Below are positions 33,669 to 42,611 of a DNA stretch of 64,000 bases, piece by piece. The translations under genes were made by a program, and so were the position numbers. A model generated the notes under the pieces. The model saw only the letters and a list, made by a program, of their open reading frames with translations. It searched no databases and was not told the DNA's origin. Source of the stretch: Desnuesiella massiliensis (lineage in GTDB: Bacteria; Bacillota; Clostridia; Clostridiales; Clostridiaceae); assembly GCF_001403615.1 (NCBI RefSeq), contig NZ_LN879454.1, positions 186,001-250,000 of the forward strand. The letters are read 5' to 3'. Position 1 is the stretch's first letter, and each line of letters begins with the position of its first letter.

Positions 33669-34742
33669 TTGAGAAAACATTATATTGACAATATACGAAC
33701 ATTAGGGATTTTATTACTATTTCCATTTCATACCTCTCGTATATTTAACTCATTTGAAAGCTTTTATGTAGTTGGGAAACCAAATATTATTTGTGATAAT
33801 TTTATAAGAATTTCCTCAGAGTGGTTTATGCCACTATTGTTTGCGATTGCAGGAGTTAGTGCTTCATTAGCCATGGAGAAATATTCGATCAAACAATTCA
33901 TTAAGGAACGTTTTTTAAAACTCTTTATTCCATTTATCTTTGGAGTTATTTTAACAGTTCCTATTCAAACTTTTTTTGCAGAAAAACAGCATAATGGGTA
34001 CACGGGAAACTATTTTCAGCAGTACATATTATTTTTTACTAAAAGAACTGACTTAACTGGATATAGTGGTGGCTTTACTCCTGCACATTTATGGTTTTTA
34101 CTATTTTTATTTGTTATTTCTTTAGTATCATTACCTCTAATAATTCTATATAAAAAATCACACAAAAAAATAAACGAAAGCAAGTTTAATCTATGGATAA
34201 TACTTTCATTATTTTTGTTTAACTTTTTTCTAAGTGCTTTTGAAATTGGTGGACAAGGTTTTGGTAAATATCTATCATTTTTTCTATTAGGTTATTTAAT
34301 TTTAAGTACCAATGGAGCTATAAAACTATTAGAAAATAAACGCTTAATTTTAACTACTTTGGCAATTATGTTTTCGATTATCCGTATGGTTATGATTTAT
34401 AGGATAAATTTTAAGAATGTTTCATTTGCAATTAATTTCTTATCTTCGGCATTTAATCATTTAACTACATGGGTTATAATCTTAGCCATCTTTGGCTTAG
34501 GAAAATGCTACTTAGATTTTTCTAACAGTATTTTAGATTACTTTTCTAAAGCTTCTTTCCCCATATACATTTTTCATCAAACTTGGTTAGTAGCAATTGG
34601 TTATTATGTTATAAATGTCATTAATAATGGTCTAATACAGTTTAGCATTATTATGATTTTAACTTTTATAGCAAGTGTTTTAACCTATGAGATTATAAGG
34701 CCAGTACCAATGGCAAGATTTATGTTTGGATTAAAAAAATAG
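33669..34742 (+). CDS. Acyltransferase-3 family membrane protein
   Basis: 357 residues with ten or so membrane segments. The beginning RKHYIDNIRTLGILLLFPFHTSRIFN carries the acyltransferase-3 motif with the catalytic histidine (FHTSR), and SSEWFMPLLFAIAGVSASLAMEKYSIKQFIKERFLKLFIPFIFG is the next conserved block; the sequence is near the OpgC-like branch. It should transfer acyl groups to an extracellular or surface glycan. TTG start at 33669 with AAAGGAGG upstream. No glycan genes are adjacent. Confidence 0.85.
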   Translation: MRKHYIDNIRTLGILLLFPFHTSRIFNSFESFYVVGKPNIICDNFIRISSEWFMPLLFAIAGVSASLAMEKYSIKQFIKERFLKLFIPFIFGVILTVPIQTFFAEKQHNGYTGNYFQQYILFFTKRTDLTGYSGGFTPAHLWFLLFLFVISLVSLPLIILYKKSHKKINESKFNLWIILSLFLFNFFLSAFEIGGQGFGKYLSFFLLGYLILSTNGAIKLLENKRLILTTLAIMFSIIRMVMIYRINFKNVSFAINFLSSAFNHLTTWVIILAIFGLGKCYLDFSNSILDYFSKASFPIYIFHQTWLVAIGYYVINVINNGLIQFSIIMILTFIASVLTYEIIRPVPMARFMFGLKK

Positions 34743-34906
34743 CAAAATATTGACAGAATACAGAGAGTTTCAAAGGTACAAGATCTTCTAAAATGCCGAG
34801 ATAATCTTTCAAGAGAGGTAAAATCATATTGTAATTAATGTTATAATTGGTATATAGTTAAACTGTAATTTAATACACATTTGTAAAATATAAGGGGGAT
34901 ATAAAA

Positions 34907-35437
34907 TTGAAAGATTTTCGTATTGAAACACCTAATCTAATTCTCAGAAAGTTTTCACCCTTCGATTCAAAAGATGTAGCATATTATAGTCAGCAACCTA
35001 ATGTAGCATACTGGATGTCTGATATGGTGTTACATAACGAGTCCAAGGCACTTTCTTGGATAAATCGGGTGAATGAAAGATTTGATGCTACTGAGCCTTT
35101 TATAATATTAGGAATTGAACATAAAATTGAAGGTACATGTATTGGTGTTGTGGGTGTTCATCCGAAAGCTGAACTAGATAATGAATTTGAAATCCTTTAT
35201 GGTATTTCTGATAATTATCAAAAGAAAGGATATGCAACTGAAGCATCTAAAGCACTAATTCAGTGGGTTTTTAAGAATACTAAGCTAAAGTCCCTAACTG
35301 CAATCGTAAAACCAGAAAATGTTTCATCTAAAATTACAATCGAAAAACTTGGTTTTGAATATGTTGATACCAAGGTAATACCATATGATGGTAATATGTG
35401 TAAGTTTAATTATTATAAATTATATAATAATCAGTAA
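34907..35437 (+). CDS. GNAT family N-acetyltransferase
   Basis: 176 residues of the RimJ/RimL type: FRIETPNLILRKFSPFDSKDVA at the start, GTCIGVVGVHPKAELDNEFEILYGI in the core, the acetyl-CoA loop QKKGYATEASKAL and the final ENVSSKITIEKLGFEYV. Substrate unknown. Translation begins at TTG 34907, with AAGGGGGAT upstream. The promoter-like TTAATGTTATAAT just upstream also appears before the acyltransferase-3 gene. Confidence 0.85.
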   Translation: MKDFRIETPNLILRKFSPFDSKDVAYYSQQPNVAYWMSDMVLHNESKALSWINRVNERFDATEPFIILGIEHKIEGTCIGVVGVHPKAELDNEFEILYGISDNYQKKGYATEASKALIQWVFKNTKLKSLTAIVKPENVSSKITIEKLGFEYVDTKVIPYDGNMCKFNYYKLYNNQ

Positions 35438-35458
35438 TAATATTCTTAAAAAGTGAAT

Positions 35459-35488
35459 ATAGGGAAGCCAAAAAAAGGTCTTCCCTAT
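35459..35488. terminator. Hairpin between convergent genes, probable terminator
   Basis: ATAGGGAAG and CTTCCCTAT form a 9-bp stem. No long T run follows on either strand, so the terminator call is moderate. Confidence 0.5.
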
Positions 35489-35542
35489 AAATATTAATAT
35501 ATTTTCAACTACTGAATAATACGATATTCTAAAACAATTATT

Positions 35543-36427
35543 TTAATTATCATTCAACAAATATTCCTTTATACCTTTCCATAGGTAACCTTTCGCAAGC
35601 TTCTCCACAGAATCTAATCTATCTATCTGATTGTTTTTCTCAATAGCGTTTAAATTGTATCCTTGCTTAATAACTATGAATTTTCCAATACCAGGTTCTA
35701 AGGCCCTTTGTGGGCATCCATAAATACATTTTAAGCAAAGTAAGCAATTATTATTAAAGACAGGAGTACCGTTAACTAATGTAATATTTGATCTAGGACA
35801 AGCTTTTTCACACCATCCACATCCGTTACAGTTTTCATTAGCCTTAATCCTTTTACCGAAGGATCTAGCACCAACTTTTTCAAATTCGCCAATATAAGAA
35901 AGAAATCTATTTAGTAAACTTGGCTTCGTTCTAAAAGTAATATCTGAGGATAAGTCATCAATTATCTTATCAATTTTAGTAGGGAGTACTTCCAGCAATC
36001 TTACTGCGAGGCCATCGATAGTGGGAATGATCCAGTTAGATGGCATTATAAGCATTTTTTCATATATGACATTAAAGCCTTTCTTCTCTAGACGCTTAAT
36101 ACAGTGTAATCTACAAGCAGTATTAGGAGTAATCTCCCCACCGCCTGATACAGATATTACCACAGCTAGTTTATTATCCACTTTAGGAATAGCATCGATA
36201 TATTCATAAACTGATTCAGGAGCATTACAAGCATGTACAGCATATATAATTATAAGCATATCTTCTGAGTCGTTTATTATCTTGTTTCTACTATTTAATT
36301 CATGCTTTATAACAATCTTGCCTTTTGCTTCTAAAGATTTTTCAAAAGTATTGGCAACTCTTGCCGTGCCGCCTGTACCAGAAAAGAATGCAATTTTAAT
36401 TTTATTAACACCACTAAATGTGCTCAT
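35543..36427 (-). CDS. EFR1 family ferredoxin (flavodoxin-like + two 4Fe-4S clusters)
   Basis: 294 residues. The N-terminal half is a flavodoxin-like fold with FFSGTGGTARVANTFEK as the FMN phosphate loop; the C-terminal third has two ferredoxin motifs, CNGCGWCEKACP and CLLCLKCIYGCP, each expected to hold one 4Fe-4S cluster. EFR1 proteins are predicted cytoplasmic electron carriers of anaerobes. ATG at 36427 follows GGAGGATATAG. Single gene; redox partner not visible. Confidence 0.9.
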   Translation of the reverse strand: MSTFSGVNKIKIAFFSGTGGTARVANTFEKSLEAKGKIVIKHELNSRNKIINDSEDMLIIIYAVHACNAPESVYEYIDAIPKVDNKLAVVISVSGGGEITPNTACRLHCIKRLEKKGFNVIYEKMLIMPSNWIIPTIDGLAVRLLEVLPTKIDKIIDDLSSDITFRTKPSLLNRFLSYIGEFEKVGARSFGKRIKANENCNGCGWCEKACPRSNITLVNGTPVFNNNCLLCLKCIYGCPQRALEPGIGKFIVIKQGYNLNAIEKNNQIDRLDSVEKLAKGYLWKGIKEYLLNDN

Positions 36428-36486
36428 ACTATATCCTCCATGGATTTTTGATAGTTAACTTGAATATATTTAGATGCTAATTCATT

Positions 36487-36915
36487 CTATAAAATCTTTC
36501 TCATATAATATCGTTTATGCCCAGCAGGAACGTTATCTAATTCTCCGAATATTTCATACCCATTTTTAATATAAAAATCTTTTGCTTGAAAATCCATTGT
36601 TTCTAAATGAATAAGAGTACATTCTTGTTCTCTTGCAATCCTCTCTATTTCATTTAGGAGTTTTGAACCATGTCCATTTTTTCTATAGTTTTCACTAACC
36701 CATAGCATATCTATGTACATAGTATTCCAGCAATAATATAAAATACAGTTAATGCCTCCTATGACATTATCCTCTGTATCCTTCAATACTCTATTAATTG
36801 GAATTGAGGGGACATCTTGTTTTAAATGAATTACTGCAGAATTATATTTAATAATTCCTTTCCACACTAAATCCTCCTCATCTTTTGTACTTTCCTTAAT
36901 AGTACATAACCCCAT
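36487..36915 (-). CDS. GNAT family N-acetyltransferase
   Basis: 142 residues with the GNAT core: MYIDMLWVSENYRKNGHGSKLLNEIERIA includes the acetyl-CoA-binding R/Q-x-x-G-x-G/S loop, and CTLIHLETMDFQAKDFYIKNGYEIFGEL is the final strand-helix pair. The hydrophobic substrate is unknown. ATG at 36915 follows TGGAGGG; upstream codons unsupported. About 100 bp beyond is the end of the DUF5694 gene. Confidence 0.85.
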   Translation of the reverse strand: MGLCTIKESTKDEEDLVWKGIIKYNSAVIHLKQDVPSIPINRVLKDTEDNVIGGINCILYYCWNTMYIDMLWVSENYRKNGHGSKLLNEIERIAREQECTLIHLETMDFQAKDFYIKNGYEIFGELDNVPAGHKRYYMRKIL

Positions 36916-36971
36916 TTTATACCCTCCATATATATTAATTAATAAAAAAACCATACTCTACAAAGACAAAC

Positions 36972-37000
36972 TAAAAATGCTGTGTATTTAATAACACAGT
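36972..37000 (-). terminator. Short terminator hairpin
   Basis: CTGTGT (36980-36985) and ACACAG (36994-36999); the minus strand continues with CATTTTTAG. It follows the DUF5694 gene ending at 37013. Confidence 0.6.
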
Positions 37001-37012
37001 ATCTGTTATATA

Positions 37013-37795
37013 TTATAAGTAATCAAAAACATTCACTAATTTCATATCTTCACATTGGTTGATTAAATTCATCAATATTGGTAGATGACCAGCACCATAA
37101 AGTACAAAAACTCGTTCACAACCCATACTAACTTTCTGTAGATTAGCAAAAATCCTAATATTTCTTTCATACCAACGAGATAAATATTCAGAACCAATAT
37201 AATCATTGCCGGCTCCAAGCTGATTAGGAAGTAGGTACCATATATTATGTTGTTTTAGTGACCAATCACCATTAAAATATTTATATAGGTCAGTTATGGT
37301 GCCCGTCTTTTTGACTTTAGAAACGTCATTATTAAGGCTATTGCAAAATTCAGAGTTTATCTTAGCCCATCCAGGGATTTCTTTTTGGGCTATTTCAAGA
37401 ATTGTATTGTTTTCAGATAATGTTATATAGTCTATAGCATATACATTGTCCTTTTTCAGCATTTTAGCAAGCCTAAACCCAATTTGAATTGATTCATTAT
37501 TGTATGTTATTGGATACTTATCTCCAGCAAAGTTAATATAACCTAGGAGACTTGTTTTCATTTTTTCATAATTTGAGAAGTCTTCCAAGGAGATAGAAGC
37601 ATAAGCTTCCGTGATAGCTTGTTGTGAGTCCATGGGAGCTTCAATAATAATCTTATCTGGATTAAACTTCGAAAGCTTATAAACTAATTCCTGTATTTCC
37701 CCTTGAACTTTTGTAGAGTAAAAATCAATATCCTTTTGTTCAAAAAAGTGAAAACTCCCTAACAATAATATTTCCGTTTTTCTAAATCTATCCAT
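37013..37795 (-). CDS. DUF5694 family protein (TraB/Tiki-like fold)
   Basis: 260 residues. It starts with ILLLGSFHFFEQ and ends with VFVLYGAGHLPILMNL, the GxxH pair (GSFH, GAGH) that places it in the TraB/GumN/Tiki superfamily of putative metalloproteases/EreA-like enzymes; a KIIIEAPMDSQQ segment supplies the third conserved acid. There is no signal peptide, unlike many family members. Start at ATG 37795 after GTGAGGT. It is 31 bp downstream of the Nudix gene on the same strand, so the two may be cotranscribed. Confidence 0.75.
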   Translation of the reverse strand: MDRFRKTEILLLGSFHFFEQKDIDFYSTKVQGEIQELVYKLSKFNPDKIIIEAPMDSQQAITEAYASISLEDFSNYEKMKTSLLGYINFAGDKYPITYNNESIQIGFRLAKMLKKDNVYAIDYITLSENNTILEIAQKEIPGWAKINSEFCNSLNNDVSKVKKTGTITDLYKYFNGDWSLKQHNIWYLLPNQLGAGNDYIGSEYLSRWYERNIRIFANLQKVSMGCERVFVLYGAGHLPILMNLINQCEDMKLVNVFDYL

Positions 37796-37826
37796 GATGT
37801 TATACCTCACATTTATATTTAGACAA

Positions 37827-38327
37827 CTATGCTATTTTAAATAGGTCCCCAAGGTAAGAAAATGTATCAGCGAATTCACCTAATTCTATTAATGTTTTAA
37901 TCTGCTCTGGGGTTGCCCATTTCGCTCCACATACTTCCTCAGGCTGATAAATAACTTCTGAAATATCTACTTCTTCCTTGAACAGCCACACATCAACAAG
38001 ATCATGAAAATCATAGTGTTGTCCTTTTAACCTAAAGAGACATTTACCCTTTGTAGGGGATAAGTTAATACCGATTTCTTCTTTTACTTCTCTTAATGCA
38101 GCTTTTAGACTATCATCTCCAATGACTGCTGCACCAACAGTGGGTTCCCACAGGTTGGGAAGGTGTGCCTTGTTTGCTGCACGTTTTGTGATTAAATATT
38201 CTCCATTGCTATTTTTTATCCAAACATGCACAAGGAGATGGTATTCATCTTTTCCCATAGGTTTTCCACGTTCAATAGTTTTTCCTGTTTTGTTTCCAGC
38301 TTCATCAAGTATGTCCCAAAGTTCCAT
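37827..38327 (-). CDS. Nudix hydrolase
   Basis: 166 residues. Begins MELWDILDEAGNKTGKTIERG, the start seen in Nudix proteins of the IPP-isomerase-like branch, and has the Nudix box as GAAVIGDDSLKAALREVKEEIGI: REVKEE is intact, while the first glutamate of the box is an aspartate. It should hydrolyse a nucleoside diphosphate derivative; the substrate cannot be assigned. ATG follows GGAGGTTACTAA. A palindromic element lies just upstream. Confidence 0.88.
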   Translation of the reverse strand: MELWDILDEAGNKTGKTIERGKPMGKDEYHLLVHVWIKNSNGEYLITKRAANKAHLPNLWEPTVGAAVIGDDSLKAALREVKEEIGINLSPTKGKCLFRLKGQHYDFHDLVDVWLFKEEVDISEVIYQPEEVCGAKWATPEQIKTLIELGEFADTFSYLGDLFKIA

Positions 38328-38367
38328 TTAGTAACCTCCAATAAATAAAAGTTCTTATCAAGAGAAG

Positions 38368-38469
38368 ATAGATAAACAACTTCAACTATTAACTTATACA
38401 TGCACCATAATGGCTTGAAGATACCATTTTGGAACATGTATAAGTTAAGTTTACGTATTGTTTATCTAT
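38368..38469 (+). repeat. Palindromic intergenic element, copy 2 of 3
   Basis: Core TTAACTTATACATG..CATGTATAAGTTAA with inner CCATAATGG/CCATTTTGG and the CTTGAAGAT loop is shared with copies at 371 and 56735. Perfect 11-bp outer arms ATAGATAAACA (38368-38378) and TGTTTATCTAT (38459-38469) enclose it and differ from the arms of the other copies. Confidence 0.82.
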
Positions 38470-38479
38470 AGGTATTTAC

Positions 38480-38815
38480 TCACATTGGTTTTTTAACATT
38501 ATTAAAGCCATATCCCATAAAAGCGGTAATAATACATCCGACACCTAAAACTAAAAGTATAAGCCATGCCCATTTAGGAGTGTTTTTGTTCTTCTGAAAT
38601 ATATTATTCTTTAAAATAGAATAATAATCAGTAAATGCATTCCATATGCCATTAAAAATACACCATACTCCCATAATTATTCTACAAATTATACCAATAT
38701 AATATACTTCAATACCTTTACCAATAAAGAATGGTGTTATAAATAATATAAAAAATATTAACATAAGAGGGATGTTAATCAATAGATTAATTTTTTTAAA
38801 CTTTGATGCTTCCAT
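38480..38815 (-). CDS. Small hypothetical membrane protein
   Basis: 111 residues with three hydrophobic segments (about 10-30, 37-58, 82-102). No family recognised. ATG at 38815 follows AAGGAAGG. It starts 27 bp after the stop of the next gene upstream on the same strand (38843), so the two membrane proteins probably form an operon. Confidence 0.6.
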   Translation of the reverse strand: MEASKFKKINLLINIPLMLIFFILFITPFFIGKGIEVYYIGIICRIIMGVWCIFNGIWNAFTDYYSILKNNIFQKNKNTPKWAWLILLVLGVGCIITAFMGYGFNNVKKPM

Positions 38816-38842
38816 TCTACTACCTTCCTTTACATACTAAAT

Positions 38843-39313
38843 TTATTTTATGGCTTTTAAATGCTGAAGGTGTATTCCTATATGTCCTATACCAATTATG
38901 ATAGCAGATGCAATCAGCCAAATAACCTTACCATAAATGCCTAATAGTAAAAAAGCCATGACAGGGAGACTGGCAAGAGGCACGGGAATCCCACAAAAAC
39001 TACGATAAAAATTTTCTTCTGTATACTCGTTAGTAAAATATCTAATCCAACAAATCTCATAAAGAATCATCAATGAAAATGATGCTATTAGCCACAAACT
39101 CCAGGCTGAAAAGGCACCAATGTTAAAATCACTAAAAATCAATACACTGCATGTGCAGCATACCTGTCCAACACGTTCAAATAATAATAATATTTTGTTT
39201 TCTTGGGTAGTGTTATAATCTATTGGCTGATTCTTGCTCCAAATGATATTTGGAATAAATAACATCAATGAATATATGAGACCTACATATGAAAATCCTA
39301 AATGACCTAACAT
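38843..39313 (-). CDS. Hypothetical membrane protein
   Basis: 156 residues, start MLGHLGFSYVGLIYSLMLFIPNIIW, four to five hydrophobic segments; the segment GIPVPLASLPVMAFLLLGIYG and final IGHIGIHLQHLK resemble small uncharacterised clostridial membrane proteins. No catalytic motif. ATG at 39313 follows AGGAGGT; the eleven codons upstream in frame are not supported. Promoter-like repeat C starts 18 bp upstream and carries its probable -10 box. Confidence 0.6.
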   Translation of the reverse strand: MLGHLGFSYVGLIYSLMLFIPNIIWSKNQPIDYNTTQENKILLLFERVGQVCCTCSVLIFSDFNIGAFSAWSLWLIASFSLMILYEICWIRYFTNEYTEENFYRSFCGIPVPLASLPVMAFLLLGIYGKVIWLIASAIIIGIGHIGIHLQHLKAIK

Positions 39314-39330
39314 ATAATACCTCCTGAAGA

Positions 39331-39420
39331 ATTTAATTAATATCAAAATTATACCATATTTTCTATATACTTTATAGTTGGATAGAAAATATATAAATTT
39401 AAAAGCACCATAAAATTAAG
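39331..39420 (-). repeat. Recurrent promoter-like repeat C
   Basis: Matches repeat A closely (TTAATATCAAAATTATACC, then TTTTCTATA..ATAGTTGGATAGAAAATATA..AATTTAAAA). On the minus strand TATGGTATAAT lies ~40 bp before the start codon at 39313, well placed as an extended -10 promoter. Confidence 0.7.
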
Positions 39421-39665
39421 ATGATATGCTCCACCTTTTAGTGGCAGATTTTTATTTTTGGCTTTGTTTTAAACTAATGCTGGTAACTGATTAGTTTTTA
39501 AGAATTGGGTTATATAGATGTAAACAGTTGTGAAGGTTAAAATTAGTTATGCCGATATTTATAAAAATATATAAATATATATAAATATATAGTAGATATT
39601 GGTATAATTTATAAAACGGTTGCTTCGCAATCGTAAACTATTGCGAATTAAGGTGGTATTTTATT

Positions 39666-40556
39666 ATGAAATCTAAGGTTTTTTCTATAGGTGTTACTAT
39701 TATTGTTATAATAACAATAATAGTAGTATTTGGGTTTTATTTCAAAGGGAATAGTGAAAGCCTTAACTGGATAAAAGATTTAAACTATGAAGAAAATCAA
39801 GTGCACGATATGTCGATTGGCTTTTTAAATCCTTGCCCTTCAATTCCTGTAATGATTGGGGATAAAGAAATGAAATTAGAATTTGATACAGGTAATGCAG
39901 AAGGTATATTTATTACAACGGCTATTAAAGGAAAAGTAGATTATGACATAACTGGAAAATCTACAGAACTCAATGCAGATGGTACATATAGGGGAAACGG
40001 TACTTCTATATTACTTAAAAGTGTAAATGTATTTGGTGAAAAATATTCAAATGTTAAATCATCCCTTACTGATTGGAGAATGTATGGATTTTTCAAAATT
40101 AATGGAACAATTGGCTTAGAATATTTTAAGAACAAGGTAGTAACTTTAGATTATAAGAATAAAAAGATAGCAATAAGTGATAAACCTATAGATTATAGTA
40201 AACTACAAAATGATAAATATACATTATTACCACTTGAAAGTCTCAATATGTGTAATGATAAGGATTTATTGTTTTTCCAAGGAGAAGTAAATGGGAAAAA
40301 AAGTACTATATATTTAGATACTGGTTCAAATCGTTCATTTATCAATCTTGAAGATAATAATAAGGCTACTACTGTAGAAGTAAAATTAGGAGATAAAAAA
40401 TATAAATTTAAGAATTTAAAACATGATAAAATTGGATTTAAATATAAATTTGAATATCCTTTAAGATTAGCAATCAATTCAGACTTATTAAAATGTAATC
40501 ATTTTGTTATAACTATTGACAAGATACAAAATAACCTAATTATTTATCAGAATTAG
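39666..40556 (+). CDS. Membrane-anchored two-domain aspartyl-protease-like protein
   Basis: 296 residues. One N-terminal membrane segment (about 7-26) is followed by an extracellular region with two retropepsin-like halves: MKLEFDTGNAEGIFIT near residue 75 and STIYLDTGSNRSFI near residue 218. Each has the D-T-G triad; the first half also shows NGTIGLEYFKNKVVTLDYKNKKI, the typical second conserved block, while the second half ends more divergently. Two DTG motifs in one chain could allow a pepsin-like active site within one molecule. ATG follows AAGGTGG. No partner is adjacent; an IS element lies ~75 bp downstream. Confidence 0.7.
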   Translation: MKSKVFSIGVTIIVIITIIVVFGFYFKGNSESLNWIKDLNYEENQVHDMSIGFLNPCPSIPVMIGDKEMKLEFDTGNAEGIFITTAIKGKVDYDITGKSTELNADGTYRGNGTSILLKSVNVFGEKYSNVKSSLTDWRMYGFFKINGTIGLEYFKNKVVTLDYKNKKIAISDKPIDYSKLQNDKYTLLPLESLNMCNDKDLLFFQGEVNGKKSTIYLDTGSNRSFINLEDNNKATTVEVKLGDKKYKFKNLKHDKIGFKYKFEYPLRLAINSDLLKCNHFVITIDKIQNNLIIYQN

Positions 40557-40631
40557 TACACCATTTTCTTATATGACGAATCAAAAAATTATAACATAGT
40601 TACTAACAAGTTATCCAAAACAAATATAGAT

Positions 40632-42513
40632 GGGGCTGTTGCACAACTAACTAAATAGTTAGCTGTGTAGCAGCCCTGTTTTATTTCAGATATAGAAAAT
40701 GCGGGGCTCGAAAGCCCCGCAAATGTTGTATAATTATAGTATGCAAAAACCAAATTATCAACATAAAAATTATACTTCATCAAATGGATATTATCAACTG
40801 GTTCTTCCATTTGATTTTGAAATGTTGATACCTGAGGATGATTCAGTCCGCCTGCTTAGCCAAATATTGGAGGGATTAAGTTACGAAAAATTATACAAGG
40901 CGTACTCTTCCGTTGGAAGAAAACCGGCAGTGGAACCTAAAATCCTATTTAAGGTATTAACATATGCTTATTCAAACAACATATATTCGAGTAGAAAGAT
41001 TGAAACAGCATGCAGAAGGGATATTAACTTCATGTGGTTACTTCAAGGCGCGAAAGCACCGGATCACGCTACAATTGCTAGGTTTAGAAAAGAATATTTA
41101 TCAGAAGCAGTGGAAGACTTGTTTTATCAGCTAGTTCAATATCTTCATAGTATAGGAGAAATCAATTTTGAGAATCTTTTTGTAGATGGAACGAAAATTG
41201 AAGCAAATGCTAATCGCTACACTTTTGTATGGAAAAAAGTTGTTAATAAAAATGAAAGCAAGATGTTTGAGAAGATACAGTCTTGCATTGAAGCTGTTAA
41301 CTTAAGCTTTATGACAAACTTTGCTGTCGCAAAGGATAACACTGCTCAGGATATTAAGAAAGTACTTGACTTTATTAATCAAAAGATAAATGAAGAAAAT
41401 ATAGAGCTAGTTCATGGTATTGGTAAGCGCAAATCAAAGCTTCAGAAATTCAAAGAGGAGCTAGAATGTTACTATGAGCGTCAAGAGAAATACAACATGC
41501 ATAATGGGATATTCAATGGAAGAAATAGTTATTCGAAGACTGACCATGATGCAACTTTTATGCACATGAAAGATGATCATATGCGCAACTCACAGCTAAA
41601 ACCAGGTTACAATGTTCAAATAGGAGTAGAAAGTGAATATGTAACTGGTGTTGGTATATTTCAGGATAGAGCTGATATTACTACACTAATACCATTTCTA
41701 GATGATATGAAATCAAACTTAGGAGTTAAATATAAAAATATCATTGCTGATTCTGGTTATGAAAGTGAAGAGAATTATATTTACCTAGAAAATCAAGGGC
41801 AAAAATACTACATAAAACCTCAGACCTATGAAAAGTGGAAGAAGAAAAGCTTTAAGAAGGATATTAGCAAGCGTGAAAATATGACCTATAACGAAGAAAA
41901 AGATGAGTATACCTGCCATAATGGGAAGCATTTGAAAAAGATAGGTATAGCCCATAGAACTTCAGCTACTGGCTATAGTTCAGAGACAACTGTTTATGAA
42001 TGTGAAGATTGCAGTAACTGCCAGTTTAAAGCAAAATGTACAAAAGCACGAGGAAATAGGAAAATGCAGGTATCTAAAACATTTGTAGCAAAGCGTCAGA
42101 TATCCCTTGAAAACATAACATCCTCAGAGGGTATTATGTTAAGGATAAACCGTTCAATTCAAGTAGAAGGAGCTTTTGGAGTACTAAAAAATGACTACCA
42201 ATTCAATCGTTTCTTAACACGTGGCAAAAATAGTGTTAAGAATGAGTTCCTTCTTCTTTGTTTTGGTTTCAATATAAATAAATTGCATTCAAAAATACAA
42301 AATGATAGGTGCAAAAAACATCTTCATGAAGCAAAAATAGCCTAAGAGTAAGACAAAATTTCTCAAAAAAGTGTTAGGCTTATTTAAGTGCGTCAAAAAA
42401 TCAAGAATTCATGAAAACTTGGAGTAATGGCCCCGTTTTTATAATCGATTTTTATCTGAATACAAAAAAGGAGTGGAGCAAACTACTTTTTAAAGTAGTT
42501 TTGCGACACTCCC
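40632..42513 (+). mobile_element. IS1182-family insertion sequence, apparently complete
   Basis: About 1.88 kb. The left end GGGGCTGTTGCACAACTA and the inverted right end GGGAGTGTCGCAAAACTA match at most positions, and each end has its own subterminal palindrome (ACTAACTAAATAGTTAG; ACTACTTTTTAAAGTAGT). The transposase gene is intact. A GC-rich hairpin (GCGGGGCTCGAAAGCCCCGC, 40700-40719) upstream of the gene would block transcription from outside. I see no clear target duplication. Confidence 0.85.
40741..42345 (+). CDS. IS1182 family transposase
   Basis: 534 residues. N-terminal DUF772 region (RLLSQILEGLSYEKLYKAYSS, AYSNNIYSSRKIETACRRDINFMWL, DHATIARFRKEYL) and a DDE catalytic region with ENLFVDGTKIEANANRYTF (first D), NIIADSGYESEENY (second D) and the final E block NRSIQVEGAFGVLKNDYQFNRFLTRG; a CxxC-type cluster lies near residue 430. 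The frame has no interruption, so the element may be active. ATG at 40741 lacks a clear ribosome binding site, as is common for transposases. Confidence 0.93.
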   Translation: MQKPNYQHKNYTSSNGYYQLVLPFDFEMLIPEDDSVRLLSQILEGLSYEKLYKAYSSVGRKPAVEPKILFKVLTYAYSNNIYSSRKIETACRRDINFMWLLQGAKAPDHATIARFRKEYLSEAVEDLFYQLVQYLHSIGEINFENLFVDGTKIEANANRYTFVWKKVVNKNESKMFEKIQSCIEAVNLSFMTNFAVAKDNTAQDIKKVLDFINQKINEENIELVHGIGKRKSKLQKFKEELECYYERQEKYNMHNGIFNGRNSYSKTDHDATFMHMKDDHMRNSQLKPGYNVQIGVESEYVTGVGIFQDRADITTLIPFLDDMKSNLGVKYKNIIADSGYESEENYIYLENQGQKYYIKPQTYEKWKKKSFKKDISKRENMTYNEEKDEYTCHNGKHLKKIGIAHRTSATGYSSETTVYECEDCSNCQFKAKCTKARGNRKMQVSKTFVAKRQISLENITSSEGIMLRINRSIQVEGAFGVLKNDYQFNRFLTRGKNSVKNEFLLLCFGFNINKLHSKIQNDRCKKHLHEAKIA

Positions 42514-42611
42514 AACTTTTAGGCTATAATCCAAATATAAATTATTTTTACGATGTATTTTCCTACATAATCAAATATTTTATTTGAGTTATTGATGATT
42601 CAAAAATAAAA

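Noticed and set aside
39540..39575. Sigma-D type flagellar promoter (GCCGATAT near 39553 and another near 33528)
   Set aside because: The TAAA -35 element is not at the required distance in either place.
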